64,000 nucleotides of DNA from DASPKT01 sp035626475 (lineage in GTDB: Bacteria > Pseudomonadota > Alphaproteobacteria > Azospirillales > Azospirillaceae). The notes under the pieces were generated by a model. That model had not been told where the DNA came from. It saw only the letters and a program-made list of their open reading frames with translations, and made no database searches. The stretch lies in contig DASPNP010000071.1 in the NCBI GenBank assembly GCA_035626475.1, forward strand, positions 1 to 64,000, read 5' to 3'. This document shows, one piece after another, positions 38,543-47,137 of this stretch (position 1 is its first letter; every line of letters begins with the position of its first letter). The position numbers were made by a program, and so were the translations under genes.

Positions 38543-38956
38543 TCAGCCCCGCGCCTTCAGTATGTCCCGGATCTCCGCCAGCAGCACCTCCTGCGCCGGC
38601 GGCGGGGCCTTCTCGGCCTCGCGGCGCCAGAAGCGGTTCAGCTGCTTGACCAGCAGGAAGATGGCGAAGGAGACGATCAGGAACTTCAGCACGGCGTTCA
38701 GGAACAGGCCGTAGTTCAGCGTCGGGGCGCCCGCCTCCTGCGCCGCCTTCAGGGTCGGGTAGCTGACGCCGTTGAGGCTGAGATAATAGTCCGAGAAGTC
38801 CAGCCCGCCGAGCAGGAAGCCCAGCGGCGGCATGATGATGTCGTTCACCAGCGAGTTCACGATGCCGGTGAAGGCGGCGCCGATGATGATGCCGACCGCC
38901 AGGTCGACGACGTTGCCGCGGCTGATGAACTTCTTGAACTCGGCGATCATGCCCAT
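38543..38956 (-). CDS. mscL: Large-conductance mechanosensitive channel
   Basis: A 137-residue channel that opens under membrane tension to release solutes during hypo-osmotic shock. The N-terminal MGMIAEFKKFISRGNVVDLA and the pore helix AVGIIIGAAFTGIVNSLVND are canonical. A second helix (LKFLIVSFAIFLLVKQLNRF) and a charged C-terminal helix bundle (VLLAEIRDIL) follow. It stands alone downstream of acylphosphatase. Confidence 0.95.
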   Translation of the reverse strand: MGMIAEFKKFISRGNVVDLAVGIIIGAAFTGIVNSLVNDIIMPPLGFLLGGLDFSDYYLSLNGVSYPTLKAAQEAGAPTLNYGLFLNAVLKFLIVSFAIFLLVKQLNRFWRREAEKAPPPAQEVLLAEIRDILKARG

Positions 38957-39026
38957 GCCGATGCTACCCTGCCCCTGTGGAAATGCGCGGAAGGCTGGCG
39001 CGGCGGCCGGGCGGCGTCAAGGCCGC

Positions 39027-39317
39027 TCAGACCGTCTCGCGCTGGGTGAACCGGATGGGGCCCGGGTCCTCGGCCGGCTCATGGCGGACGGCCAGCACGC
39101 GCGAGGCGGGCGGCCCCTCCTCGCAGGCGCGCAGCATGGCGTCGACATGGGTAACCGGCCCGGCGAAGAGCGCCTCCACCGTGCCGTCGGCGCGGTTGCG
39201 GACCCAGCCGTCCAGCCCCAGCTCGGTCGCCCGCGCCACCGTCCAGCCGCGGTACCAGACGCCCTGGACCTTGCCGCTGATGGTGGCGCGGACGGCCTTG
39301 CGGTCGGCCGACGGCAT
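39027..39317 (-). CDS. acyP: Acylphosphatase
   Basis: A 96-residue enzyme that hydrolyses acyl phosphates. The catalytic segments are VQGVWYRGW (Arg) and LDGWVRNRADGTVEA (Asn), both canonical. The ATG at 39317 overlaps the TGA of pccA, giving translational coupling; an in-frame GTG lies at 39320. Pairing with a propionyl-CoA carboxylase gene recurs in alphaproteobacteria as I recall; the reason is not established. Confidence 0.92.
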   Translation of the reverse strand: MPSADRKAVRATISGKVQGVWYRGWTVARATELGLDGWVRNRADGTVEALFAGPVTHVDAMLRACEEGPPASRVLAVRHEPAEDPGPIRFTQRETV

Positions 39318-41317
39318 CACTCGAACTCGACGATGGCCTGGTCGACGGCGAGGCTGGCGCCCTTCTCGGCATGGACCTTCTTGACCCGACCGTCGCTCTC
39401 GGCGCGCAGGATGTTCTCCATCTTCATCGCCTCGACCACGGCCAGCTCCTGCCCGGCCTTGACCTCCTCGCCCTCCTTGACCGCGACCGAGACCAGCAGG
39501 CCCGGCATCGGCGACAGCAGGAAGCGGGACATGTCCGGCGGCACCTTCACCGGCATCAGGTCGGCCAGTTCCGCCGCGCGGGGGGTCAGCACCTCGACCT
39601 TCAGCTCGACGCCGCCGTGGAACAGGCGCCAGCGCAGACCGTCCGTGTCGATCTGCACCGACAGGGGCTCGCCGCCGACCGTGCCGGTCCAGAGGCTGTC
39701 GCCCAGCTCCCAGTCGCTGCGCACCGTCAGCACCTGGCCGCCGATCTCGACGTCGTAGCCGCCCTGGGCCACGCGCACCGCGGCCGGATGGTTTTTCCTG
39801 TCCAGGCGCACCGCCCAGCGCTCCAGCGCGTGCGGGGCGTGGCCCGGCATCTGGCCGCTGACCAGCGCCGCGCGCTCGGCCCGGCGGCGCTGGGCCGAGG
39901 CCGCCACCGCCAGCAGGCGGGTCAGCGCGGCCGGGTCGGGCTCCAGCCCGTGGAAGCCGTCGGGAAATTCCTCGGCGATGAAGTTGGTGGTGAGGCGCCC
40001 CTCGCGGAACCGGTCCTTCTGCATCAGCGCGGCCAGGAAGCTGATGTTGTGGCCGACGCCGCGGATCTGGAAGGCGTCCAGCGCCTCGCCCATGGCGTCC
40101 GTCGCGCTGGCGCGGTCGGGGCCCCAGGTGATCAGCTTGGCGACCATCGGGTCGTAGTACATGCTGATCTCGCCGCCCTCATAGACGCCGGTGTCGACGC
40201 GCACGATGGTGCCGTCGGGGCGCGTGCCCTCGGCCGGCGGACGGTAGCGGGTGACGCGGCCGATGGAGGGCAGGAAGTTGCGGGTCGGCTCCTCGGCGTA
40301 GATGCGGCTCTCCAGCGACCAGCCGTTGAGCTTCACGTCGGCCTGGGAGATGGGCAGCTTCTCGCCCGCGGCTACCCGGATCATCAGTTCCACCAGGTCG
40401 AGGCCGGTGACCATCTCGGTCACGGGATGCTCCACCTGCAGGCGGGTGTTCATCTCCAGGAAGTAGAAGTTGCGGTCCTTGTCGACGATGAACTCGACCG
40501 TGCCGGCGGAGCGGTACTGCACCGCCTTGGCCAGCGCCACCGCCTGCTCGCCCATGGCCCGGCGGGTCGCCTCGTCCAGGAAGGGGCTCGGCGCCTCCTC
40601 GATGACCTTCTGGTGGCGGCGCTGGATCGAGCATTCGCGCTCGCCGAGATAGACGCAGTTGCCGTGCGCGTCGGCCATCACCTGGATTTCGATGTGGCGC
40701 GGCTCGGTCACGTACTTCTCGATGAAGACCCGGTCGTCGGCGAAGCTGGAGCGGGCCTCGTTGCTGGCGCTGCGGAAGCCGTCGCGCACCTCGCCGTCGT
40801 TCCAGGCGACGCGCATGCCCTTGCCGCCGCCGCCGGCGGAAGCCTTGATCATGACGGGGTAGCCGATCTCCTGGGCGATCCTCACCGCCTCCTCGTCGTC
40901 CTTGATGACGCCGAGATAGCCCGGGACCGTGGAGACGCCGGCGGCCTTGGCCAGCTTCTTCGACTCGATCTTGTCGCCCATGGCGCCGATGGCGTGGACG
41001 TCGGGACCGATGAAGGCGATGCCGGCGGCCTTCAGCGCCTCGCAGAAGGGCGCCTTCTCCGACAGGAAGCCGTAGCCGGGATGCACGGCCTCGGCGCCGG
41101 TGCGCTTGCAGGCCTCGATGATGCGGTCGATGACCAGGTAGCTCTGGGCGCTGGGCGCAGGGCCGATGGCCACCGCCTCGTCCGCCATCTCCACATGCAG
41201 GGCGCCGGCGTCGGCCTCGGAATAGACGGCCACCGTCTTGATGCCCATGCGGCGGGCCGTCTTGATGACCCGGCAGGCGATCTCGCCCCGGTTGGCGATC
41301 AGGATCTTGGAGAACAT
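39317..41317 (-). CDS. pccA: Propionyl-CoA carboxylase, biotin-carrying alpha subunit
   Basis: A 666-residue subunit with an N-terminal biotin carboxylase (FSKILIANRGEIACRVIKTA, KASAGGGGKGMRVAW, EMNTRLQVEHPVTEM), the middle BT domain and the C-terminal carrier with biotinyl Lys in VVEAMKMENIL. The VPGYLGVIKDDEEAVRIA segment and the BT domain are typical of PCC rather than MCC. It makes (S)-methylmalonyl-CoA from propionyl-CoA with pccB, which is 8 kb away at 49309-50841, not adjacent. The acylphosphatase gene is translationally coupled downstream. No methylmalonyl-CoA mutase is in the window. Confidence 0.95.
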   Translation of the reverse strand: MFSKILIANRGEIACRVIKTARRMGIKTVAVYSEADAGALHVEMADEAVAIGPAPSAQSYLVIDRIIEACKRTGAEAVHPGYGFLSEKAPFCEALKAAGIAFIGPDVHAIGAMGDKIESKKLAKAAGVSTVPGYLGVIKDDEEAVRIAQEIGYPVMIKASAGGGGKGMRVAWNDGEVRDGFRSASNEARSSFADDRVFIEKYVTEPRHIEIQVMADAHGNCVYLGERECSIQRRHQKVIEEAPSPFLDEATRRAMGEQAVALAKAVQYRSAGTVEFIVDKDRNFYFLEMNTRLQVEHPVTEMVTGLDLVELMIRVAAGEKLPISQADVKLNGWSLESRIYAEEPTRNFLPSIGRVTRYRPPAEGTRPDGTIVRVDTGVYEGGEISMYYDPMVAKLITWGPDRASATDAMGEALDAFQIRGVGHNISFLAALMQKDRFREGRLTTNFIAEEFPDGFHGLEPDPAALTRLLAVAASAQRRRAERAALVSGQMPGHAPHALERWAVRLDRKNHPAAVRVAQGGYDVEIGGQVLTVRSDWELGDSLWTGTVGGEPLSVQIDTDGLRWRLFHGGVELKVEVLTPRAAELADLMPVKVPPDMSRFLLSPMPGLLVSVAVKEGEEVKAGQELAVVEAMKMENILRAESDGRVKKVHAEKGASLAVDQAIVEFE

Positions 41318-41509
41318 CTTAGGCGGCGACCCCCTGGCTCTGGTCCGGCCGGGCGTCTTCTCGCACCCGCGGCACCGGACGCCCGAATGCAGCGGATTGC
41401 GCGGCCGATGTCAACCGGACCGGCCGGTACGGGCGCCATGCGGCCCCATTGACCCCGGGACTTCGGCGGTACCATGATCGGCGCCGCGCTCATGAGAAGG
41501 ATTGGGTCG

Positions 41510-42238
41510 ATGCGTCAGCTGCTGCGTGAATGGGGTCCGACCCTGGCCCTGGCGACCGTCTTCGTGCTGGGCGTGCGGACCTTCGCCTATGCCGGCTACC
41601 ATGTCCCGTCCGAGAGCATGCTGCCGACGCTGCGGGTCGGCGACCAGTTCTACGCGGCCAAGTTCGCCTACGGCTACAGCCGCTTCTCCGGCCCGGTCGT
41701 CCTGCCCTTCGCCGAGGGCAAGCGCTTCCCCGAGGCGCTGCCGGACCGCGGCGACGTGGTGGTGGTGCGCCTGCAAGGCCGCGAGGAGGATCTGGTGAAG
41801 CGCGTCATCGGCCTGCCCGGAGACCGCGTCCAGGTCATCGCCGGCGTGGTGCACGTCAACGGCGAGCCCGCCCGGCGGCGCGAACTGGCGCGCTTCGGCT
41901 ACCGCGAGCAGGAGGGCGGCGTCGCCTTCGTCACCGAATATGCCGAGACACTGCCGGGCGGCCAGGCCGAGCACCGCATCCTGGAGCGCACCGACCGGGG
42001 ACCTGCCGACGACACGCCGGAATATGCGGTGCCGGAAGGCCACGTCTTCCTCATGGGCGACAACCGCGACAACTCGCTGGACAGCCGCTTCCTGGAGCAG
42101 ATCGGCTACATCCCGGTGGAGCGCGTCCTGGGCCGCGCCGACCTGATCGGCTTCGCCTGGACCGGCTGCACGGCGACGGACGGGCTGGAATGCCCCGCCG
42201 GCGGCTGGGCCGACCGGCTGTTCGCCCGCATCCGCTAG
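41510..42238 (+). CDS. lepB: Signal peptidase I
   Basis: A 242-residue type I leader peptidase that removes signal peptides at the outer face of the inner membrane. It has one or two N-terminal membrane segments (LALATVFVLGVRTFAYAG), the catalytic Ser36 in PSESMLPTL and Lys97 in LVKRVIGLPGD, and box E MGDNRDNSLDSR. The start at 41510 is preceded by AAGG at a good distance; ATGs at 41474 and 41492 are in frame and less likely. There may be more than one LepB in the genome; this one shows all catalytic residues. Confidence 0.94.
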   Translation: MRQLLREWGPTLALATVFVLGVRTFAYAGYHVPSESMLPTLRVGDQFYAAKFAYGYSRFSGPVVLPFAEGKRFPEALPDRGDVVVVRLQGREEDLVKRVIGLPGDRVQVIAGVVHVNGEPARRRELARFGYREQEGGVAFVTEYAETLPGGQAEHRILERTDRGPADDTPEYAVPEGHVFLMGDNRDNSLDSRFLEQIGYIPVERVLGRADLIGFAWTGCTATDGLECPAGGWADRLFARIR

Positions 42239-42241
42239 CGC

Positions 42242-42451
42242 CTACCTCTTCCCGAACAGCCCCATGGCCCAGGCCACGTGCACGGCCAGGGGCGCCATCC
42301 ACGCCACCAGCGGGATGTGGAACCAGGGCCGGTCGGGCGTGGTGAGGAAGTTCAGCGGCACCAGCAGCACCGCCACGGCCATATAGGCCAGGAAGTGGTT
42401 GATCAGCCAGTTGCGGCGGCGCTTCAGGTCGGGGTCGGGCTGTCCGGTCAT
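42242..42451 (-). CDS. 2TM-domain membrane protein
   Basis: A 69-residue protein beginning MTGQPDPDLKRRRNWLINHF. Two hydrophobic segments (about residues 20-37 and 48-66) and the basic RRRNW lead match the 2TM domain family seen at the C-terminus of sensor kinases or alone. Its stop is just three bases from that of lepB in convergent orientation. The function is unknown. Confidence 0.75.
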   Translation of the reverse strand: MTGQPDPDLKRRRNWLINHFLAYMAVAVLLVPLNFLTTPDRPWFHIPLVAWMAPLAVHVAWAMGLFGKR

Positions 42452-42642
42452 GGGCGTGTTCACAGGTCGGGGTGCGACATTCCACCCTGCGGCAGGTGCG
42501 CGCAAGGCCTCTCGGCAGAGGGAACAGTTCGGCGCACCATCGGTTGAGCCAGCAGCCGTCCCGCCGGTGTATCAGCGACCTCTTTCTAAAGGGATCGCTG
42601 AACCTCCGCGGGGCGGCAGCCCTTGCCCGACGGAGGTGCGCC

Positions 42643-44067
42643 GTGGATCCGGATACCGTATTGCTGGCCCGAATCCAGTTCGCCTTCACCGTCTCCTTCC
42701 ACATCCTGTTCCCGGCCTTCACCATCGGCCTCGCCTCCTGGATCGCCGTGCTGGAGATCCGCTGGACCCTGACCAAGAAGGACATCTACCGGTCCCTCTC
42801 GGAATATTGGACGCGGGTCTTCGCCATCAGCTTCGGCATGGGCGTGGTGTCGGGCATCGTCATGTCCTACCAGTTCGGCACGAACTGGAGCCGCTATTCC
42901 GACATCGGCGGCAACATCCTGGGCCCGCTCATCAATTACGAGGTCGTGACCGCCTTCTTCCTGGAGGCGACCTTCCTCGGCGTGCTGCTGTTCGGCCGCG
43001 ACCGGGTGCCGCCCTGGATGCACCTGCTGGCCGCCTGCTCGGTGGCGCTGGGCACGCTGATGTCCGCCTTCTGGATCCTGTCGGCCAACAGCTGGATGCA
43101 GACGCCGGCCGGCTACGAGATCCGCGACGGCCGCTTCTTCCCCACGGACTGGTGGGCGATCGTCTTCAACCCCAGCTTCCCCTACCGCTTCTTCCACATG
43201 GTCATCGCCTGCTACCTGACCACGGCCTTCGTGGTGGCGGCGGTGTCGGCGCGGCAGCTGCTGCACGGGCGCTTCAAGGAGCATGCGAAGATCGCCTTCT
43301 CCATGTCGCTGGGGCTGATCGCGGTGCTGGCGCCGGCGCAGATCGTCTGGGGCGACCTGACGGGCCTCAACACGCTGGAGCACCAGCCGACCAAGCTGGC
43401 CGCCATCGAGGGGCACTGGGAGACGCACAAGGGCGCGCCGCTGGTCCTCTTCGCCATCCCCGACCAGGAGGCGGAGAAGAACCATTACGAGATCGCCATA
43501 CCGAAGCTGGGCAGCATGATCCTGACCCACGACTGGAACGGCGAGATCAAGGGGCTGAAGGAATGGCCGGCCGACGAGCGGCCGCCGGTGGCGATCGTCT
43601 TCTGGTCCTTCCGCTTCATGGTCGGCATCGGCTTCCTGATGCTGGCGGTGGGGCTGGTCAGCCTGTGGCTGCGCTGGCGCAAGCGCCTCTACGACACCGG
43701 CTGGTTCCTGCGCGCCTGCATGGCCTGCGGCCCCATCGGCTTCTTCGCCATCCTGTTCGGCTGGATCACGACCGAGGTGGGGCGCCAGCCCTGGGTCATC
43801 TACGGCCATGTGCGCACGGTGGACGCGGTGACGCCGAACCTCACCTTCGGCGGCGTGCTGACCTCGCTGTCGGCCTTCATCATCGCCTACAGCATCATCT
43901 TCGGCGCCGGCGTCTACTTCCTCTACAAGGTGCTGCGCCGCGGCCCCGGGCCGATGCGCAAGGAGCCGGTGCCCAACCCGGGCCATCCCAAGCGGCCGCT
44001 CTCGGCGGCGGACGAGGCGCTGAACCCCGACGGCCCCGAGGGGGGCCGCGGCGCCCCGGCGGAATGA
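42643..44067 (+). CDS. cydA: Cytochrome bd-type (cyanide-insensitive) quinol oxidase subunit I
   Basis: A 474-residue subunit that oxidises quinol and reduces O2 to water at hemes b558, b595 and d. It starts at GTG 42643 with GGAGG six bases upstream, giving VDPDTVLLARIQFAFTVSFH; the longer frame to 42472 is a leader artefact. The heme-ligand His is in FHILFPAFTIG, and GRQPWVIYGHVRT and the short Q-loop GEIKGLKEWPADERPPVA are visible. The short Q-loop and 474-residue length indicate the CioA/bd-II-like short class. It is translationally close to subunit II, 10 bases downstream. Confidence 0.93.
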   Translation: MDPDTVLLARIQFAFTVSFHILFPAFTIGLASWIAVLEIRWTLTKKDIYRSLSEYWTRVFAISFGMGVVSGIVMSYQFGTNWSRYSDIGGNILGPLINYEVVTAFFLEATFLGVLLFGRDRVPPWMHLLAACSVALGTLMSAFWILSANSWMQTPAGYEIRDGRFFPTDWWAIVFNPSFPYRFFHMVIACYLTTAFVVAAVSARQLLHGRFKEHAKIAFSMSLGLIAVLAPAQIVWGDLTGLNTLEHQPTKLAAIEGHWETHKGAPLVLFAIPDQEAEKNHYEIAIPKLGSMILTHDWNGEIKGLKEWPADERPPVAIVFWSFRFMVGIGFLMLAVGLVSLWLRWRKRLYDTGWFLRACMACGPIGFFAILFGWITTEVGRQPWVIYGHVRTVDAVTPNLTFGGVLTSLSAFIIAYSIIFGAGVYFLYKVLRRGPGPMRKEPVPNPGHPKRPLSAADEALNPDGPEGGRGAPAE

Positions 44068-44077
44068 GGAGGCGGAC

Positions 44078-45085
44078 ATGGACGTCGATCTCACCCTGAT
44101 CTGGACCGCCATCACCGGCTTCGCCGTCTTCATGTACGTGCTCATGGACGGCTTCGACCTGGGCGTCGGCATCCTGTTCCCCTTCGCGCCCGGCGGCGAC
44201 GAGGACCGCGACGTGATGATGAACACGGTGGCGCCGATCTGGGACGGCAACGAGACCTGGCTGATCCTGGGCGCGGCCGGCCTGTTCGCGGGTTTCCCGC
44301 TGGCCTACTCGATCCTGCTGCCGGCGCTGTACCTGCCGGTGCTGCTGATGCTGATCGCGCTGATCTTCCGGGGCGTCGCCTTCGAGTTCCGCTTCAAGGC
44401 GGAGCGGTCGCGGCCCTGGTGGAACCTGTCCTTCCATGCCGGCAGCCTGTTCGCCACCTTCGCCCAGGGGCTGGTGCTGGGCGCCTTCATCCAGGGCATC
44501 CCGGTGGAGGGCCGCAACTACGCCGGCGGCTTGTGGGACTGGTTCAGCCCCTTCACCCTGCTGACCGGCGTGGCGCTGATCGCCGGCTACGCCCTGCTGG
44601 GCTGCACCTGGCTGATCATGAAGACCGAGGGGCCGCTGCAGGCCTGGTGCTACAAGATCGCGCCCTTCATCCTGGTGGCGGTGATGGTCTTCGTCGGCGC
44701 CGTCAGCCTGTGGACGCCCCTGACCCAGCCGGCCATCGCCGAGCGCTGGTTCAGCTTCCCGAACTTCTACTATTTGTCCCAGGTGCCGCTGATCACCGCC
44801 GCCACCGCCGGCGCCTTGGTCTGGTCGATCTGGAAGCGCAAGGAGAGCGCGCCCTTCCTGCTGACCATGGCGCTGTTCCTGCTCTCATATCTGGGCCTCG
44901 CCATCAGCCTCTGGCCCAACATCGTGCCGCCCGAGGTGACGATCTGGGAGGCGGCGTCCCCGCCCGAGAGCCAGAAGTTCCTGCTGGTCGGCCTCGCCTT
45001 CCTGATCCCCACGGTGCTGGCCTACACCGCCTTCACCTACTGGGTCTTCCGGGGCAAGGTCCGGGCGGGCGCGGGATACCATTGA
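44078..45085 (+). CDS. cydB: Cytochrome bd-type quinol oxidase subunit II
   Basis: A 335-residue subunit with eight to nine membrane segments that supports the heme subunit. The signature MYVLMDGFDLGVGILFPFAP and APIWDGNETWLILGAAGLFA are present near the N-terminus. The end VYTAFTYWVFRG-type tail is standard. It is co-transcribed with cydA. No cydX-like small ORF was found after it. In CIO-type oxidases this pair gives respiration at low oxygen and with inhibitors such as cyanide. Confidence 0.93.
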   Translation: MDVDLTLIWTAITGFAVFMYVLMDGFDLGVGILFPFAPGGDEDRDVMMNTVAPIWDGNETWLILGAAGLFAGFPLAYSILLPALYLPVLLMLIALIFRGVAFEFRFKAERSRPWWNLSFHAGSLFATFAQGLVLGAFIQGIPVEGRNYAGGLWDWFSPFTLLTGVALIAGYALLGCTWLIMKTEGPLQAWCYKIAPFILVAVMVFVGAVSLWTPLTQPAIAERWFSFPNFYYLSQVPLITAATAGALVWSIWKRKESAPFLLTMALFLLSYLGLAISLWPNIVPPEVTIWEAASPPESQKFLLVGLAFLIPTVLAYTAFTYWVFRGKVRAGAGYH

Positions 45086-45135
45086 GGGCGGCGGCGCGCT
45101 AGGCTGGGGCGTCCCATGAACGCCCGAGCCCTCCC

Positions 45136-46020
45136 GTGCCCCGCCTGCCGAACCTGAAGGCGCTCCACGCCTTCGACGCCGCCGCCCGCCACCTCTCCTT
45201 CACCAAGGCGGCGGCGGAGCTGCACGTCACCCAGGGCGCGGTCAGCCGCATGGTCCGACTGCTGGAGCAGGAGGTCGGCGCCCGGCTGTTCGACCGATCG
45301 CCCACCGGCGTGAGCCTCACCGCCGCCGGCGCCCGCTTCGCCGCCGGGGTGGCGGACGGGTTCGGCCGGCTGCGCACGGCGGCGGCCGAGGTCCGGCGCG
45401 ATGCCCCCGCCCTGGTGCGGGTGGGGCTGCTCTCCTCCTTCGCAACCTACTGGCTGATGCCGCGCCTGCCCGCCTTTGCCGCCGCCCATCCCGGCGTGGA
45501 GGTGGAGCTCTGGCCCGACCACCGCCCGACCCCGCCCGGCCGCGACGGCATCGATCTGGCGGTGCGCTACGGTGCCGGCCCCTGGAGCGATGGGCGCCAC
45601 GAGATGCTGCTGGCGGAGCGGCTGGTGCCGGTGGCGAGCCCGGCCGCCCTGGCACGCTGCCCGGGCGAGCCGCTGGACGAGCTGCCGCTGCTCTCCTCCA
45701 GCCGCACGCCCCACGGGCCGGACGGGGAGATCGACTGGCGCGCCTGGGCCGACGCCGCCGGCCATGTGCTGCCCGAGGAGCCCCGGCGCTGGTCCTGGTG
45801 CCGCGACTATCCGCTGGCGGTGGCGGCGGCGCTGAGCGGCGGCGGCGCGCTGATAGCCCGGCTCGCGCTGGTGGGCGACTTGGTCGAGGACGGCCGGCTG
45901 GTGCCTCTCTCGCCCGTCACGGCGGAGGGCACAGTCGGCCACCATCTGGTGCTGCCCCCGGCCCCGTTGTCGCCCGCCGCCTCGCTCTTCGCGGATTGGC
46001 TGCGGCGGGAATGCCGGTAG
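45136..46020 (+). CDS. LysR family regulator, GcvA-like
   Basis: A 294-residue regulator with a winged helix-turn-helix at residues 1-65 (LPNLKALHAFDAAARHLSFT, AAAELHVTQGAVSRMVRLLE) and a substrate-binding domain. The LPNLKALHAFDAAARHLS opening is typical of GcvA-type proteins. The start is a GTG at 45136. It lies 50 bases after cydB in the same direction; whether it controls the oxidase is unproven, as LysR regulators are usually divergent from their targets. Composite repeat A begins 117 bases after its stop. Confidence 0.9.
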   Translation: MPRLPNLKALHAFDAAARHLSFTKAAAELHVTQGAVSRMVRLLEQEVGARLFDRSPTGVSLTAAGARFAAGVADGFGRLRTAAAEVRRDAPALVRVGLLSSFATYWLMPRLPAFAAAHPGVEVELWPDHRPTPPGRDGIDLAVRYGAGPWSDGRHEMLLAERLVPVASPAALARCPGEPLDELPLLSSSRTPHGPDGEIDWRAWADAAGHVLPEEPRRWSWCRDYPLAVAAALSGGGALIARLALVGDLVEDGRLVPLSPVTAEGTVGHHLVLPPAPLSPAASLFADWLRRECR

Positions 46021-46136
46021 GTCGTATGGAGGCGGAGCCGCAATGCGACATGCTCCGGCCGGGGTGTCGCATTGCGCTGCGCTCCATGTGACCTAGGCGA
46101 TCCTGAAATCCAGATCACCGGACATCACCCTCTCGA

Positions 46137-46429
46137 CCGTCATCCCGGCGTTTGCGAAGCTGGCGCGCAGCGCCTAGGCCGGGACCCAGGGGTTGCAGCA
46201 ATGTGGGATCGATGCCGCTCTTCTTGGATGGCAGCGTTGCCGCTGTGCGTCTTTCGACAAGCTCAGGATGAGGGGTCTATAGCTGCTCCCCGCCTTGTCC
46301 CGGAAGTGCCTGGCTTCGTCCCTCCTTCATCCTGAGCTTGTCGAAGGACGCACCACGCCGCAGCTTCTCCGCTTCATCGACGTCACATGGCTGCAACCCC
46401 CGGGCCCCGGCTTCCGCCGGGGTGACGGG
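46137..46429. repeat. Composite nested inverted repeat, copy A
   Basis: This element has an outer pair (CGGGACCCAGGGGTTGCAGC-like left, GCTGCAACCCC-like right with CCGGCTTCCGCCGGGGTGACGG) and an inner pair (GTGCGTCTTTCGACAAGCTC left at 46245, GAGCTTGTCGAAGGACGCAC right at about 46335), separated by about 50 bases. It fills most of the gap between the LysR gene and the NTF2-like gene. No transposase is present. Confidence 0.85.
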
Positions 46430-46581
46430 TTGAGGTGGAACGCCATCGAGCGGACGGCGGGCTGTTCGTCCGACGAACGCCAATCCCATGAGCTGAGCTC
46501 ATGACCCACCCGGCCCGATCCTGGTTTGCGCGCGGTCGGCGGGCGCCGGACACTCCGGCCATCCCGACACTGGAGAGAGCC

Positions 46582-47076
46582 ATGACCATGATCCGCCGCG
46601 ACGCCGCCCTGACGCTTGCCGCCGCTCCCGCCCTGCTCGCCACCGCCGCCGAGGCTGCGCCCGCCGCCACCCCCGCCGCCGTGGTGCGCGGCTTCATCGA
46701 GGATGTCAGGTCCGGCCGCGATCCCGACGCCGCCCACCGCTACATGGCGCCCCACGTCCTGGCGCATCAGCTGACGGCGGAGAACGAAGCTGCCGTCGAG
46801 CGCACGCCCGCCGACTATGCCGACCATATCCGCGAGTTCCTGCGCGACCGCGGCGCCTTCACGTTGGAGATCACCGAGTTCCTGGCCGACGGCGACCGGG
46901 TCTATGTGCGCTGGCGCCAGACCGGCCGTGACCTGGAGCCGCGCGACGGCAAGCCCGCCACAGGCCGGCCGCTGGTGGAGATCGCCTCGGCCGTCTACCG
47001 CGTCGCCGAGGGGCGTATCGCCGAGTACTGGATCCAGATCGACCGCAAGGGGCTGGAGCTGCAGCTGGCCGCCTGA
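46582..47076 (+). CDS. Exported NTF2-like (SnoaL/ester cyclase) protein
   Basis: A 164-residue protein with an N-terminal signal-like segment (RRDAALTLAAAPALLATAAEA). The NTF2/SnoaL cone fold carries VRGFIEDVRSGRDPDAAHRYMAPHVLAHQ and, near the end, VEIASAVYRVAEGRIAEYWIQID, which is typical of ester-cyclase-like proteins. The ATG at 46582 follows GGAGAGAG. SnoaL-like proteins act on small cyclic substrates, but the substrate is unknown. The twin Arg (IRRDA) could direct Tat export. The gene is flanked by repeats A and B. Confidence 0.8.
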   Translation: MTMIRRDAALTLAAAPALLATAAEAAPAATPAAVVRGFIEDVRSGRDPDAAHRYMAPHVLAHQLTAENEAAVERTPADYADHIREFLRDRGAFTLEITEFLADGDRVYVRWRQTGRDLEPRDGKPATGRPLVEIASAVYRVAEGRIAEYWIQIDRKGLELQLAA

Positions 47077-47137
47077 GCTTGCGCCCCGCCCGGCGCGCCC
47101 GTACACATGGGGTACCCTTTCCGCCGCAGGCAGCCCC

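Noticed and set aside
42242..42790. Long minus-strand frames across cydA
   Set aside because: They are shadows of the oxidase gene; only the 69-residue 2TM protein at 42242-42451 is credible.
46021..46500. Short ORFs in the repeat A region
   Set aside because: They translate the repeat arms themselves, have no ribosome sites and differ between copies.
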